A DNA stretch of 64,000 nucleotides from Bin80 sp965208025 (GCA_965208025.1 OZ242302.1:2108001-2172000); one strand, 5' to 3'; counted from the first letter of the stretch, positions 54,581-64,000 are shown. A program made the numbers and translations. The notes: generated by a model not told the origin, from the sequence alone.

Positions 54581-55485
54581 AGATTCTCCAAAGCTCGCTT
54601 GAAGTTGATCGTTAGACCATTACTGATCTGAGTGGCGATCCGCGCAGGCATATGCAGTCCGACGCCCGCCAACAGAACTGCGACCGCGGTGATAGACCAT
54701 AGAAAGCCCATTCTGGACGAAATCGCTCCGACCATTCCCCCTGAATCTTGGGAAAAGAGTTGCTCAAATGAAGCAAGCCACAAATTGTCATATGATTGCA
54801 AAAGTGCCACCATTTCATCTCCAATTGAGACCGCAACTCCGGCAATCAGGAGAATGAAAAATAACTTCACACCCACATACACCACATACCTCAGAAACCC
54901 TTCTCCCAATGGAGCTGTCCCCCGAAATGCCATGAACCCAATGAAGAAAAGGCCTCCGGTAACCACCACATAGCTTTCGATCATCGTCACCAACAGGTGT
55001 GTAGCAAGTGCAACGAAGCACAGCAACATGATGAGACCTGGAACGATGGCAAGAGAGGTGACGAGATCAGAGGTTAACCCAACGGACTGCATCACACGCA
55101 AAACGAGGCTGAGTCCAATATTTACTAAATGGGTTGGAGATAACTGAGTCATGCCACTCCCTCCGATATAGACAGCGGTTTCCCCGAATCCCCGAGCAAT
55201 CATTGGCAACCATCTATGGTAGGTGGACAGGAGTCCGAGCACAAATGCCAGAAGCCCGATCTTGAATGCAAACTGGCTAATGAGATCCGTCTTCTGCGCT
55301 CTGCGCCCAGACCAAACCATATATCCGGTGACCACAATCTCCAGAAGTGCGAGACTGAGGAAAAGGGTCTGGGCTGCATCAAGCGCACGGGTTAACCATG
55401 CTTCCGTAGTCAGGCGAAAAATTTCCTGTGCACAATCAAAAAACATTGAAGGTGCACAGTTCTGAATCATATGTTGCGCTTGCAT
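54577..55485 (-). CDS. trbL: TrbL/VirB6-family membrane protein
   Basis: 302 residues with about six membrane segments (TLFLSLALLEIVVTGYMVW, IGLLAFVLGLLSTYHRWLP, SLAIVPGLIMLLCFVALATH, SYVVVTGGLFFIGFMAFRG, VGVKLFFILLIAGVAVSIG, ITAVAVLLAGVGLHMP). GEGFLRYVVYVGVKLFF and GGLFFIGFMAF match the central TrbL core. It forms part of the DNA conduit. TrbL lies 57 nt after trbJ. Confidence 0.9.
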   Translation of the reverse strand: MQAQHMIQNCAPSMFFDCAQEIFRLTTEAWLTRALDAAQTLFLSLALLEIVVTGYMVWSGRRAQKTDLISQFAFKIGLLAFVLGLLSTYHRWLPMIARGFGETAVYIGGSGMTQLSPTHLVNIGLSLVLRVMQSVGLTSDLVTSLAIVPGLIMLLCFVALATHLLVTMIESYVVVTGGLFFIGFMAFRGTAPLGEGFLRYVVYVGVKLFFILLIAGVAVSIGDEMVALLQSYDNLWLASFEQLFSQDSGGMVGAISSRMGFLWSITAVAVLLAGVGLHMPARIATQISNGLTINFKRALENL

Positions 55486-55542
55486 AAGAAGATAATCGTT
55501 AGTCGGTATCGTAATCGTTCAGCCACCTCATTGGAACGTAGA

Positions 55543-56286
55543 CTACTTCTCGCCGGGCATTTTCAAGAAGCGGTGCACATCATACTGCGAAGGATCTCCT
55601 GACCACCTATCTTCGCCCACAAACGCATCATAGCGCATTCTGGCCTGTGCCTTCTGACTGACCTCTTCCGCTGCATGAACGGCTTGTAGATTCATCAGAG
55701 TCATGAGTGCATGCCGAGTCAACAAAAGTTCTCGTGTATGCATGATCTGCAAATTTGCTTGCACATCCCGCATCTGTTGGGGCTCTTTGGCACGAGTGAT
55801 TTCCATCTTCATCTGCTCCAGCTCATCTTGTGCTTGATGAACTGAATGATTATGTACCTTTAGCGATGCAAGTGTGCCTTGGAAGGTTGCCATGGTTTGC
55901 TCATGTGCATCTCGCTGCGCCGCCAGAGGATCCACAGGATGCTGGTACATGGGGAATATCCCCTGAAATACATCTGGTTCTTCCCAGGTAATTGCGCCCT
56001 GCGTCTGCTGACTCTTGTGGATCTGATTGATATACGCACCAAGCTCCTCGGATGGGATGAGTCCGCGCTTTAAGAAGGATTGCTGATATCTGCGAAGGTG
56101 AGATTGGGCGTTCTCTTTGATTTCTTTGGACAGTGCAACCTCCTCCAAAAGTAGACTAACCTGCCGACGAAGCTCTGCAACCGTTGCGATCGTTTCAGCC
56201 AGAACTGCCACATCAACGACGGGAACTTGCGCACGAGTTACCGTCGCACCCGCGGTCAGCAGGATCAAGAATAGGATTCGTTTCAT
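55543..56286 (-). CDS. trbJ: TrbJ/VirB5-family protein
   Basis: 247 residues with a signal peptide (MKRILFLILLTAGATVTRAQ). Largely helical (VAELRRQVSLLLEEVALSKE, HQAQDELEQMKMEITRAKEP, RDVQANLQIMHTRELLLTRH). TrbJ proteins are periplasmic minor pilus components. The position between trbE and trbL is canonical. Start overlaps the trbE stop (ATGA). Confidence 0.85.
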   Translation of the reverse strand: MKRILFLILLTAGATVTRAQVPVVDVAVLAETIATVAELRRQVSLLLEEVALSKEIKENAQSHLRRYQQSFLKRGLIPSEELGAYINQIHKSQQTQGAITWEEPDVFQGIFPMYQHPVDPLAAQRDAHEQTMATFQGTLASLKVHNHSVHQAQDELEQMKMEITRAKEPQQMRDVQANLQIMHTRELLLTRHALMTLMNLQAVHAAEEVSQKAQARMRYDAFVGEDRWSGDPSQYDVHRFLKMPGEK

Positions 56287-58715
56287 GGTACTCTATCAAT
56301 ATGTTGAAGAAAGTCATGTCCATACTTGCTGATTGCTTCCTGAATCCGTATCCGAGATACATCTCCGCTCAATCCAGAGAGAGGCATGAGCAGTGTGCGA
56401 GCAACTGATCCCAGATTCAGTTCAAATCGTCGGTTTCCGGCAGGGCTTTTGTAGAAGTAATCCCTCTTCGGTTTTGCCCGTGCTATGACCTCAATGGCGC
56501 GAGTGCTGAGATCCAGTGTCCGATACATTGCCATCCCTTCCTGTGTCCGTGCCTCCGGATTCGGGAGAATTATTTTGGTTGGGCAGGACTCCGTGATGAG
56601 AGTGGCATTTGGAAGAGACGCAATCTGTGATGGTGAGTGAGCTACCAAAAGAACGGCGGCGTTACGCTTTCGGAGCGTAAGGAGCCAGGCCTTGATGCGC
56701 TCGGCAAATCGAGATCTCAATAAGGCAGCCCATGCTTCCTCAATCACAATTAGCGTGGGTTTGCCATCCAGCGTGCGTTCGATCTTCCGAAAGAGTGCCA
56801 AGAGCAAAGGGACGATCACCGCATCTCCCTGCTCCAGAATATGTCCCAATTCGTAAACCTGCATCCGTGCTGACGCCGAACCGCATGAGTCTCCGTCAAA
56901 TAATTGACCATAAGGCCCTTCAACCGTGTATCGTACCACAGCACTCTGAAGAGGCTGAGGTAAGAGAAGTCGTAGGGAAGACAGAGTTCGGTGCTCTGCT
57001 GCTGATTGACTCAAGAGCTCCAGCGTATTTGATAGTGCCAACCGACCCTCTGCATCTGGCAAATCATTTGTCAGATCATAGATGGTCTCCAGCCAAGTCA
57101 GTGCCCATAACCGCTCATTTTCTTCATGAAGATGGCGTAGAGGTTGCAATGGTTGGGCATCTGCCTCTCCAAACGAATAATGAATGCCATCCGCAGCCAA
57201 ACAAGAGATTTGATGCGAACGTCCAATATCAAAGATATGGACGCGACTTTCTGGATATCGCAAAAAGTTGAGCGCCAGCCATCCTACAAGTACACTCTTT
57301 CCTGCACCCGTAGCACCGATCACCAGAGTATGCCCCACATCTTCCTGATGTAGATTTACCATAAAGGGTATGTACCCTGATGTACGTGCACAAGCCAGTG
57401 CCGGACTAGGTTCAGGGAAAAGCGGGCTGGGACACATCGCATTCCCCGTCCATGGGGAGGACACAGGGAATAGATGTGCAACATTACGACTGGAGATCAG
57501 AGGGCGGCGCAGATTCGCGTAGCCATGACCCGGGAGGGTTCCGATGAATGCGTCGGTCGCATTGACCGTTTCAAGCGCACAAGTATATCCATGATCCCGT
57601 AAAGCTTGCAAGAGCATCTGACTCCGAGCAAGTCCTCGTTGCATGTCTGAATCCCGAAGAATGAATGCATTGGCAAAATATCCAAATCGCACGCGGCCGC
57701 TGGCGGATGCCGCATGAGCGGATGCGGTTTCGCGTTGCATATCAACTGCATCCTGATCTTCAAATCCTTCCTCTCCGGGTGCGATGAGCCTCCGCAGCCC
57801 TCTGCGTTGATGAAACCAGCTGGTCTGCAAGCGTTTGATGCGCCGATTGGCGGCATGCCGGTCCATCCCAACAAATCGCATATGCCATCGTCCATGATCC
57901 TGAATCCGGTTAAAGAAGGATCCATCTCCCACTTTTGTCTCTGCCCCGAGGGAGGAGATTGTGATCACGAAAATATGCTGCCCTCCGATGAACGGATAAA
58001 ATCCGGTCTGAAAGTCATCTGATGCCAGAGTATGACTAAGGTAACAGGTTGGAGGTGATTTCACTGAGCTTCTTGTTCCCGTCAATGCGGAATGGCATTC
58101 CGTTACTATTCCCGTACTGTCCATGGGAATTACTTGAAATCGGCTCGCCAGAAGCGATTCTACCTCACTCAGAGTTTGTCTGAAGCCAGATAGGATCTGC
58201 TCATAATCCAGTCCCCTTTGCCCACCCTGAATCATCGGCCTCTCCCATCTTGACAATAACTCGCGTGGGGGCGTGAACGTGAAGAGAATGCTCTGATGAA
58301 GAGAATAGTGGCTCCCAGTCTCTTCAAATTGCTTCTGACGCTCATCCTCAAAGATCTCCAGCGAGGTGGTGGGAAAGCTGTGCGTTTTCTGAATGGGATA
58401 GATTGTACTTTCGCATCGGCGCACACTTACCTCCATCCCATACCCTTCCCCAAGAAGCATCAGTGTATCGTGGACGGTATCAGTCACACTATTTGCCTCG
58501 GCGGCCATTGTTGTTTCTAAGTCTGGTGGATGAATTTCAAAACCGCTCATGAACGAGCCATCCTTCATGAGAATGACACCTTCATCAATCAGGAATGCCC
58601 ATCCAAGGAGATCACCCAGTCCTTCGGTCGGTATCCGTATACGATTCATTTGATGTAGAGCCCAAACTGCCCCAGCACCGGCGGCGGTACCAAGCCCGAA
58701 AGTCAATGGATCCAT
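56283..58715 (-). CDS. trbE: TrbE/VirB4 ATPase
   Basis: Start taken at MDPLTFGLGTAAGAGAVWAL, whose ATG overlaps the trbD stop (TGATG); the frame could start 10 codons earlier. About 810 residues. After an N-domain with the VirB4 features (LGWAFLIDEGVILMKDGSFM) comes Walker A VIGATGAGKSVLVGWLALNF, then Walker B TLIVIEEAWAALL and the sequence LRKRNAAVLLVAHSPSQIASL. It energises pilus assembly at the inner membrane. Confidence 0.95.
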   Translation of the reverse strand: MDPLTFGLGTAAGAGAVWALHQMNRIRIPTEGLGDLLGWAFLIDEGVILMKDGSFMSGFEIHPPDLETTMAAEANSVTDTVHDTLMLLGEGYGMEVSVRRCESTIYPIQKTHSFPTTSLEIFEDERQKQFEETGSHYSLHQSILFTFTPPRELLSRWERPMIQGGQRGLDYEQILSGFRQTLSEVESLLASRFQVIPMDSTGIVTECHSALTGTRSSVKSPPTCYLSHTLASDDFQTGFYPFIGGQHIFVITISSLGAETKVGDGSFFNRIQDHGRWHMRFVGMDRHAANRRIKRLQTSWFHQRRGLRRLIAPGEEGFEDQDAVDMQRETASAHAASASGRVRFGYFANAFILRDSDMQRGLARSQMLLQALRDHGYTCALETVNATDAFIGTLPGHGYANLRRPLISSRNVAHLFPVSSPWTGNAMCPSPLFPEPSPALACARTSGYIPFMVNLHQEDVGHTLVIGATGAGKSVLVGWLALNFLRYPESRVHIFDIGRSHQISCLAADGIHYSFGEADAQPLQPLRHLHEENERLWALTWLETIYDLTNDLPDAEGRLALSNTLELLSQSAAEHRTLSSLRLLLPQPLQSAVVRYTVEGPYGQLFDGDSCGSASARMQVYELGHILEQGDAVIVPLLLALFRKIERTLDGKPTLIVIEEAWAALLRSRFAERIKAWLLTLRKRNAAVLLVAHSPSQIASLPNATLITESCPTKIILPNPEARTQEGMAMYRTLDLSTRAIEVIARAKPKRDYFYKSPAGNRRFELNLGSVARTLLMPLSGLSGDVSRIRIQEAISKYGHDFLQHIDRVP

Positions 58716-59044
58716 CAGCGGGTTCGTGAGATGCGATCCTGCCACCGTTGGGGTTTTTCACGTTCCTGCCGAAGATAGCGAGCGGAATACCTCAGGGCCC
58801 GGGGCACAACCGTCATGAAAAAAGGATCTTTTTCAAATACTCTCCGAAGTATTGGAAGTAGAATCAGATAGGCAAGTGCACAGCCCACAAGTACCTTGGG
58901 ATCCAAACGCGAAGCGATGCTCATGGTGATCATCATGAGTGCCAGTAGTAGAAACGCATCTTGAGGTAACCCTCCCATGGTTGGTCGCCTCTGAAGGGAC
59001 GTATGTACCGGAGCTGTATCCAGCTCCTCGCCAGAATTAGACAT
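58715..59044 (-). CDS. trbD: TrbD/VirB3-family protein
   Basis: 109 residues. VHTSLQRRPTMGGLPQDAFL is the family start ('+..SL.RP....G.').  Two close membrane segments (LLLALMMITMSIASRL, VLVGCALAYLILLPILR) and a C-terminal FEKDPFFMTVVPRALRYSAR. Stop and start overlaps with trbC (TGATG) and trbE. Confidence 0.9.
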   Translation of the reverse strand: MSNSGEELDTAPVHTSLQRRPTMGGLPQDAFLLLALMMITMSIASRLDPKVLVGCALAYLILLPILRRVFEKDPFFMTVVPRALRYSARYLRQEREKPQRWQDRISRTR

Positions 59045-59367
59045 CAGATGACTGCACCTTGAAAGGAAAAGAAGTCACTGATCTGAACCGCTCCAAAAAC
59101 GATCACGGCCCCCATGACCGTTCGACCAAGTATTTCACCTGCACGGCTAGATCGGGTAATCCACCAGGCAAGACCACCTAAGACAATTATCAGCAGAAAT
59201 GCCGCCGTGGCAAGATCCCCGGTGAGAAGCCCGACGATCTTGGAAACGGTTGAAGTTGCAACTTTCACACCGCCCACTCCACTGGCATCAGCCAGAACAG
59301 GAAACAGTAGGAGGACCGTCCCAATCAAGATCGCAGAGTGAACTCGTTTTGTTTGATGCAGAAGCAT
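59044..59367 (-). CDS. trbC: TrbC/VirB2-family pilin
   Basis: 107 residues. A signal-like N-terminus (SAILIGTVLLLFPVLADA) is followed by a two-helix pilin (VSKIVGLLTGDLATAAFLLI, VLGGLAWWI and GRTVMGAVIVFGAVQI). This is the prepilin that TraF (14126-14689) would process. First gene of the trbCDEJLF operon. Confidence 0.9.
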   Translation of the reverse strand: MLLHQTKRVHSAILIGTVLLLFPVLADASGVGGVKVATSTVSKIVGLLTGDLATAAFLLIIVLGGLAWWITRSSRAGEILGRTVMGAVIVFGAVQISDFFSFQGAVI

Positions 59368-59760
59368 GTATTCGTGTATGGTTGTTGGCTTCTGTGGTAC
59401 ACATAGTCCATACCCCCTGAAGCGGTCTCCCTGTCACGATTATGGCAAGGATCCGCTGAGCAACTAATCCACAGGTTTATTTTTGTATCCAGCCGCCGTG
59501 TGGATGTTGGAACATTATCATCACCCAGTACACCTAACTGACTGTCAATTTTATGATCTTCCCAGACTACGTTTCTTGCTTGAATATAGATTCATACCTC
59601 CGATTTGGTTCGTCATTTGGCGAAGCTATGTCTATGCAGTGATATTGCATAATGAAAGATACTGGGATAGTACTGGATGTAAGGGCGGGAAGGACTGAGG
59701 AGGCACCACAGAGTAATCTGAGTGTCAACTTAAAGGAACTTAGTCCCACAAAAACAGCTA
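59368..59760. other. Intergenic upstream of trbC
   Basis: Promoter of the trbCDEJLF operon expected here. No gene or clear motif. Confidence 0.35.
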
Positions 59761-60168
59761 TCAAATAAGATCAAGGCTAGATTCATCAACTCTGATCTGC
59801 TCCTCTAATGCGTTTAAAGTATCCTCCGTGTCTTCTATAAACTCTTTGTCCACATTGAGTTCCCTCATCTTATCAATCAGTTTAGGCACTAGCTCCACAA
59901 GTGTTTCCTCTGCATACCCGATGTATTCCCTTGACTTGTTGGCATAAAACTCTGCCAAATCATTTTCTCCATCAATGAAATACGTTAGTGCCAGCTTGGT
60001 AGAATAATTTATCAGATCGGTATGTGCTTGAACTAACGTTGACCAAACAGCCACATATTGATCTATTTTTAGGGTAACATCATCCGTTACACTCCTCCTG
60101 CCTTGATTATTCCGTTTAAATAAACCGGCAATGGTTCTCGCAGTATAGTAACTGGACATGATTTTCAT
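59761..60168 (-). CDS. Hypothetical helical protein
   Basis: 135 residues (Met4 also possible). Mostly helical and acidic (DQYVAVWSTLVQAHTDLINY, AEFYANKSREYIGYAEETLV, LIDKMRELNVDKEFIEDTED). No membrane segment or signal and no family recognised. Precedes the trbC operon on the same strand, so it may be a regulator or transfer accessory, but there is no positive evidence. Confidence 0.5.
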   Translation of the reverse strand: MKIMSSYYTARTIAGLFKRNNQGRRSVTDDVTLKIDQYVAVWSTLVQAHTDLINYSTKLALTYFIDGENDLAEFYANKSREYIGYAEETLVELVPKLIDKMRELNVDKEFIEDTEDTLNALEEQIRVDESSLDLI

Positions 60169-60361
60169 TCTGTGTCTTGTTTTGTGTCAGTATTCCTGTT
60201 GTGCAACACTAATTGAATACGTACAACTTGCAACGTCGGTTCCGCTTCCACCAGATTGGAAGCGGAACCCCACCCAAGCAGAGATGCACTCTGCACTCTT
60301 GAAGAGTATGACCCACAATATTTACCACGATTTTCGGGAATATTTTCCTGAGTTAGGCTAA
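60158..60361 (+). CDS. Short frame ending at the IS1380 left end
   Basis: 67 residues; a signal-like start (IFILCLVLCQYSCCATLIEY) then charged sequence ending YFPELG. The stop lies in the IS terminal sequence (TTAGGCTAA), so if this is a gene it was cut by the IS insertion. Low confidence. Confidence 0.3.
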   Translation: MIFILCLVLCQYSCCATLIEYVQLATSVPLPPDWKRNPTQAEMHSALLKSMTHNIYHDFREYFPELG

Positions 60362-60458
60362 AGATTGTAACTATAATTTATTCAGTATACTACGACACTT
60401 TGACGAATTGCAGAGGCATTCTTTTTTCTTTCTGTTTAACGTTTACTCAGGTGAATCT

Positions 60459-61940
60459 ATGGCAAAGCCAAACCAACTTCTTTTTCAACTCCCCAACAAC
60501 CTTTCGGTCCGTGTTGCCGTATCGGAAAATAACCACATGACCTCGGATGCAGGGACATTGATCATGCGCCGGGTCATTCATCAAACGGGAATTCTAAACT
60601 TTTTGGGGGAACGGTTAGTGGACCCCCGAAACCTGCTTCGGATTACCTACCCGTTGGTTGAATTACTCTTGTGGTGGATCTTGCAATTATTTAAGGGATC
60701 GGGCGGTTTGTGGTCAGATCGTGTTCTTACGGATCCTGCCCTGGGTGCATCCGCCAGTCTTGATCGGGGCGAACGCGTCGTTCGTTCCACTTGGCGTAAG
60801 GTCTCGCAGTCCACCATGTCCCGCTTGTTAAGGATTCTTAGCACGATGAAGAATCTTGAAGTCTTGCAGTCCGCGGTGATGAAGTTGGCGGTTGAGCACC
60901 TGTTGGTTCGGAACGGTGGGAAGCATCGGGATGAAGTCATCATTGATGTGGATGCCATGCCCGTGGATGTGCATGGCAAACAACAGGGTGGGAAGTTTAA
61001 TGGGCATATTAAGCGTCGAGTTTTTCTTCCCCTGTTTGCAACCTGCGGAGAGACGGGGGATGTACTTGGGGCCATGTTACGTCCTGATACGCAACGGGAA
61101 GTAACGGAGAGTGACCGGTTCATTGTTTCCATCTTTAAGGCGGTGCGTAAGCTAGTGAGTGATCGCGTGATTATTCGGATGGATGCGGGCTTCAATGGGG
61201 GTACATTTTATTCTCAGTTGGAGAAAGAAGGCGTGAACTATCTCATGCGTCTGCGCAAGAACTCCATTCTGCAAACGCTGGTGGAACCATACCTGTACGC
61301 GTGCTCATCCAAGGAGATAGAGTACTTTGAATTAGAGTATAAAGCAAAGTCTTGGGACCGTACCCGTCGGGTGATCTTGGTGGTCAAACCGAATCCAGGG
61401 GAGTTATTTAATGATTTCCATTTTTTGATTACGAATCTCTCCAAAGAGGACTATACGGGGGAGTATTTGGCGAAGATTTATAGTCAGCGCGGAAATGCGG
61501 AGCGGCATCAGGGGGAGAGCAAAGCGGCAGGTAAGCTATCCCTTTCGTCTTCCCCGCGCCCCAAGTCACACGACCGTCAGAATCCGGTGGAACGTGTAAC
61601 GGAGTTGGCGAAAGAGGAACTCGGGGAGGTCGGGATTGCGAATGCCGTTCGTCTTCAGGTTTACCTTTTGGTGTACATGCTTATGCACATTGCACGGGAC
61701 ATCTATCATAGCCCACCGCAGGCAGAAGAGTGTGAAACCGAAGAGATTCCACAGATGCAGGAGGCCGAGTCTCGCATGCACATTCGTTCATTTCGGAAAC
61801 ATCTTTTGAATGTGGGTGCAACGCTCACTCGTCATAGTCGCTATGTTACATTCTTGATTGCCTCGTCTGGGGCGGACGCGTGGGAGTGTTTTTGTACACA
61901 CTTTGAGCAAGTGCGCTGGCACGCAGTGCCAGACTTCTAA
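60459..61940 (+). CDS. IS1380-family transposase
   Basis: Start at MAKPNQLLF, shortly after CAGGTG (a longer frame begins at 60408). About 493 residues, intact. DDE residues lie in VIIDVDAMPVDVHGKQQ, then DRVIIRMDAGFNGG, then YSQRGNAERHQGESKAAG (the Glu). YLVTNL-type and LVYMLMHIARDIYH segments follow. This is the IS1380/IS1182-like DDE layout (DVDATxxxxHGxQ, R.DAGF). Likely still active. Confidence 0.88.
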   Translation: MAKPNQLLFQLPNNLSVRVAVSENNHMTSDAGTLIMRRVIHQTGILNFLGERLVDPRNLLRITYPLVELLLWWILQLFKGSGGLWSDRVLTDPALGASASLDRGERVVRSTWRKVSQSTMSRLLRILSTMKNLEVLQSAVMKLAVEHLLVRNGGKHRDEVIIDVDAMPVDVHGKQQGGKFNGHIKRRVFLPLFATCGETGDVLGAMLRPDTQREVTESDRFIVSIFKAVRKLVSDRVIIRMDAGFNGGTFYSQLEKEGVNYLMRLRKNSILQTLVEPYLYACSSKEIEYFELEYKAKSWDRTRRVILVVKPNPGELFNDFHFLITNLSKEDYTGEYLAKIYSQRGNAERHQGESKAAGKLSLSSSPRPKSHDRQNPVERVTELAKEELGEVGIANAVRLQVYLLVYMLMHIARDIYHSPPQAEECETEEIPQMQEAESRMHIRSFRKHLLNVGATLTRHSRYVTFLIASSGADAWECFCTHFEQVRWHAVPDF

Positions 61941-61944
61941 CTCG

Positions 61945-61970
61945 GCGCACCTCTTCGGGGTGCTTCTTGG
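61945..61970 (+). terminator. Terminator-like hairpin after the IS1380 transposase
   Basis: GCACCTC, loop TTC, GGGGTGC then TTCTT, just after the transposase stop. Stem of 7 bp with one G-T pair. Confidence 0.5.
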
Positions 61971-62893
61971 CATCAATGAAAAATTTTCAGAATCCCGCCG
62001 CATGGGAGAGGACCGCCCATGCGATACGCACCACCTCATTATTTGCCCAAATCAAGTGGGAAACTAGGGAGAGTGTGCATCTTTTTTTGCCCCAAATTAC
62101 CAAATTGACCCCCTACGGCTCTCCTGTCACATGTAATCCCGTAGAACACCCTCCAAATCCACCAGTTTTAGCCTAAATCAAGTTGAGGTGAATATTAAGG
62201 GTATGAAGATTGTACTCCAATGAACCATGAGATAATTAAATCTCAGAATACGAACTTAGAAGTTCGCCTCACGATTTCGAGAGAAACATAAAGAAATCTT
62301 AATTTTTTCTCCCTCGCCAAATCAAAGAATATTGGATATCTGGCTAACTTGTGTTGAAAAGTGTGCTTGAAGGAAGTCATTAGGCTTGGAGAGGTTCTTC
62401 CCTTGGCAGGTAACAAATGACTCACTACTGAATGTCTCAGATCTCTATTTCATTGGTATGAAGCTGACCAAGATATTCAGGTTTGATGGCTGGGCGACGA
62501 TTTGAAAGGATCTCTATGGTAATTACTGTTGTTGATTTCGGAGGGAACTCAGTGATTCGCCATCAAATTTGGCAACTGCTATCTGATTTGTGATTGGTCA
62601 AAGACGTATTTGGAGAAAAAGCCTGACCATTGACTTCATCGTACGCTCTGATTGTTTGAGTCGATATGGCATGGTATAGTCATCTTTGAGTAGTGCGTAT
62701 CAAGATAGCCGCAGACAGGTAGATCTTCCTCTCATGGTCAGTCTTACATCGCCGCCCGCTGATATAGATCTAGCCTATGGCCAGAATTGTTTGCCTCTCG
62801 AGTCGGAGCAGCTTTTCATTCGGGAACCTGCAATAGTAAGAGGATATTTTTAACCTGTACCTTACATCCCCGCGGGAAATAACGGGGGTAGCA
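61971..62893. other. 0.9-kb intergenic region, nothing recognised
   Basis: Right end of the IS and AT-rich sequence. A weak CCCCG/CGGGG repeat lies at 62869-62888 just before the DUF169 gene. No gene recognised. Confidence 0.4.
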
Positions 62894-63664
62894 GTGCGCA
62901 ACAAACACGAAAATATGCATGAAATGAAATCACAAAGCGAAAACACCCAAACCTGGAAAGACCTCAATGACCGCCTTGTAGCGGTGCTCAAGCCGTATGC
63001 TCCCCCAGTAGCTATCTCGTTCCATTACTCCGGCGAGATACCGCCTGCGGTTCAAGTTGAGGAGAACTACCCGCCCCCGAACGAATATGGTCGAACTGGT
63101 CAGGTTCCTGCCGGATGTGTGTTCTGGATTCAGGGTTCCAGCGAAACGTTCGCCACCGTTGCCTCTGACCATGCGAATTGTAGTGTCGGTAGCTATACAC
63201 ATGGCTTTATCTCTCTAGAAGAAGCTGCGACGAAGGACGATGTTGGTGCGGTCCTGGAGGCTGGGTGGGTTGACCAGTCGGCGGTGATGGCCCTACCGCA
63301 TGTTGCCAAGAAGCCAGAGTCGGTTGTCTATGGACCGCTTGCGAAGCGGAGTACTGCCCCGCAAGTCGTACTACTCCGCATCAACGGACTTGCGCTCATG
63401 ACGCTGAAGAATGCTTTCCCTGAGATGCCGATTGAGGGGAAACCACAATGCCACATTGTGGCCTTAGCCAAGGATCAGAACATGGTGGCAGCCAGTGTCG
63501 GATGCGCACTCAGCCGTTCACGTACTGGAATGCGTTCAGAGGAAATGACTGCTGTCATTCCTGGCGATCGCCTATTTGAGGTAGTCACGACCCTCGAGGA
63601 AACATCCAGCCTTGACCGCGCAATGGCGCGCTACGCGTCTGCAGACACCAAAAGGTTTGAGTAG
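62894..63664 (+). CDS. DUF169 family protein
   Basis: 256 residues from GTG, or start at Met8/Met11 (MKSQSENTQTWKDLN). The DUF169 blocks are VAVLKPYAPPVAISFHYSGE, VPAGCVFWIQGSSETFATVA, HANCSVGSYTHGF, ESVVYGPLAKRSTAPQVVLL, CHIVALAKDQNMVAASVGC and GMRSEEMTAVIPGDRLFEV. The conserved Cys residues (VPAGC, ANCSVG, ASVGC) suggest a metal or cofactor site. Biochemical function of the family is unknown. Alone on the plus strand. Confidence 0.85.
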   Translation: MRNKHENMHEMKSQSENTQTWKDLNDRLVAVLKPYAPPVAISFHYSGEIPPAVQVEENYPPPNEYGRTGQVPAGCVFWIQGSSETFATVASDHANCSVGSYTHGFISLEEAATKDDVGAVLEAGWVDQSAVMALPHVAKKPESVVYGPLAKRSTAPQVVLLRINGLALMTLKNAFPEMPIEGKPQCHIVALAKDQNMVAASVGCALSRSRTGMRSEEMTAVIPGDRLFEVVTTLEETSSLDRAMARYASADTKRFE

Positions 63665-64000
63665 CACATGGTGATGGAGCATCGTCATCCGAATGATTAC
63701 CCTCTGGCCTCGGATGTATTCAAAGGAAATACTACGGATTCCAAGACGATTGCCTCCCGTACAGATCACCCAGTTCCTTGACACCTTGATCCTGAACTTG
63801 TATTTCTGGTGGGAGATCGCGGGGTATAGATGCGGTATGGGATTCGGGAAGAGTTGCTCCAGATAGGTCTGGCCTAGATTGCAGACATGCGCCACGACAG
63901 TCTGCGCGGGGTGAGGGAAGCTGCAAAGGAGACTGAGATGAGTTTATTTGACCAGTAAAATATCATGCAGTTAGAGACCGTCCTGTGAGGGGATAAATCT
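63665..64000. other. Window end, no supported gene
   Basis: Short frames on both strands without a recognisable family. Confidence 0.3.

Larger units (their letters stand above)
60353..62176 (+). mobile_element. IS1380-family insertion sequence
   Basis: Short inverted ends TTAGGCTAAA (60353-60362) and TTTAGCCTAA (62167-62176) enclose one transposase gene; length ~1.8 kb fits the family. Longer terminal match and the 4-bp target duplication could not be confirmed by eye, so the exact ends are approximate. Confidence 0.65.

Noticed and set aside
1..64000. CRISPR array
   Set aside because: No regularly spaced identical repeats of 25-40 bp were found; the only multi-copy direct repeats are IS-like or short.

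Overview
The window looks like a Bacteroidota/Rhodothermota-type chromosome segment. The evidence is a TonB-dependent receptor with a carboxypeptidase-regulatory-like N-terminus paired with a DUF4249 lipoprotein, a PorT-like barrel, a 6-bladed beta-propeller protein, DUF4402-like pilins and weak Shine-Dalgarno signals. ThuA proteins, a sulfatase, a sulfotransferase and several IS elements fit a marine or host-associated heterotroph, but that is inference. Most genes lie on the minus strand.

Layout. 1-2.8 kb: a transposase fragment, a heptad-repeat lipoprotein and an integrase remnant. 2.8-7.6 kb: a four-gene operon (FAD oxidase, cysteine-rich Fe-S protein, Tm-1-like/UPF0261, creatininase). 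7.9-12.8 kb: a ThuA gene split by a GC-rich haloalkane-dehalogenase insert, a second ThuA gene and a lipoprotein sulfatase. 13.2-16.1 kb: histidine kinase, response regulator, TraF peptidase and TrbB/VirB11, all overlapping. 16.9-19.7 kb: cytochrome P450, phosphodiester glycosidase lipoprotein and tRNA-Gln(CUG). 19.9-29.5 kb: a twelve-gene operon joining a chaperone-usher pilus module to ExbB, two ExbD-like proteins, a TonB-shaped protein and a TPR lipoprotein. 29.6-33 kb: small accessory genes, several broken: a frameshifted secreted protein, a decayed Panacea-type toxin-antitoxin pair, and a protein with a striking eight-cysteine C-terminal tail next to a small membrane protein.

33-38.4 kb: conjugation genes virD4/traG, trbI, trbG, a relaxase and a MobC-like protein. 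39.8 kb: sulfotransferase. 41.9-47.4 kb: a duplicated TonB-receptor/DUF4249 locus whose first receptor copy is almost entirely deleted beside IS ends. 47.6-51.8 kb: a frameshifted secreted protein with a G8 tract, PorT-like barrel, DsbA-like protein and beta-propeller protein. 52.2-53.5 kb: a decayed ISL3 element. 53.9-59.4 kb: trbF, L, J, E, D, C. 60.3-62.2 kb: an IS1380 element. 62.9 kb: a DUF169 protein.

Together trbB, trbC-D-E-J-L-F, trbG-I, traG, traF and a relaxase make a nearly complete P-type conjugation system, but it is spread over three same-strand blocks with cargo and IS remnants between them. The best candidate for an undescribed system is the chaperone-usher operon with its own proton-motive-force module. 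The cysteine-tail locus and the two-component system embedded in the conjugation operon come next.
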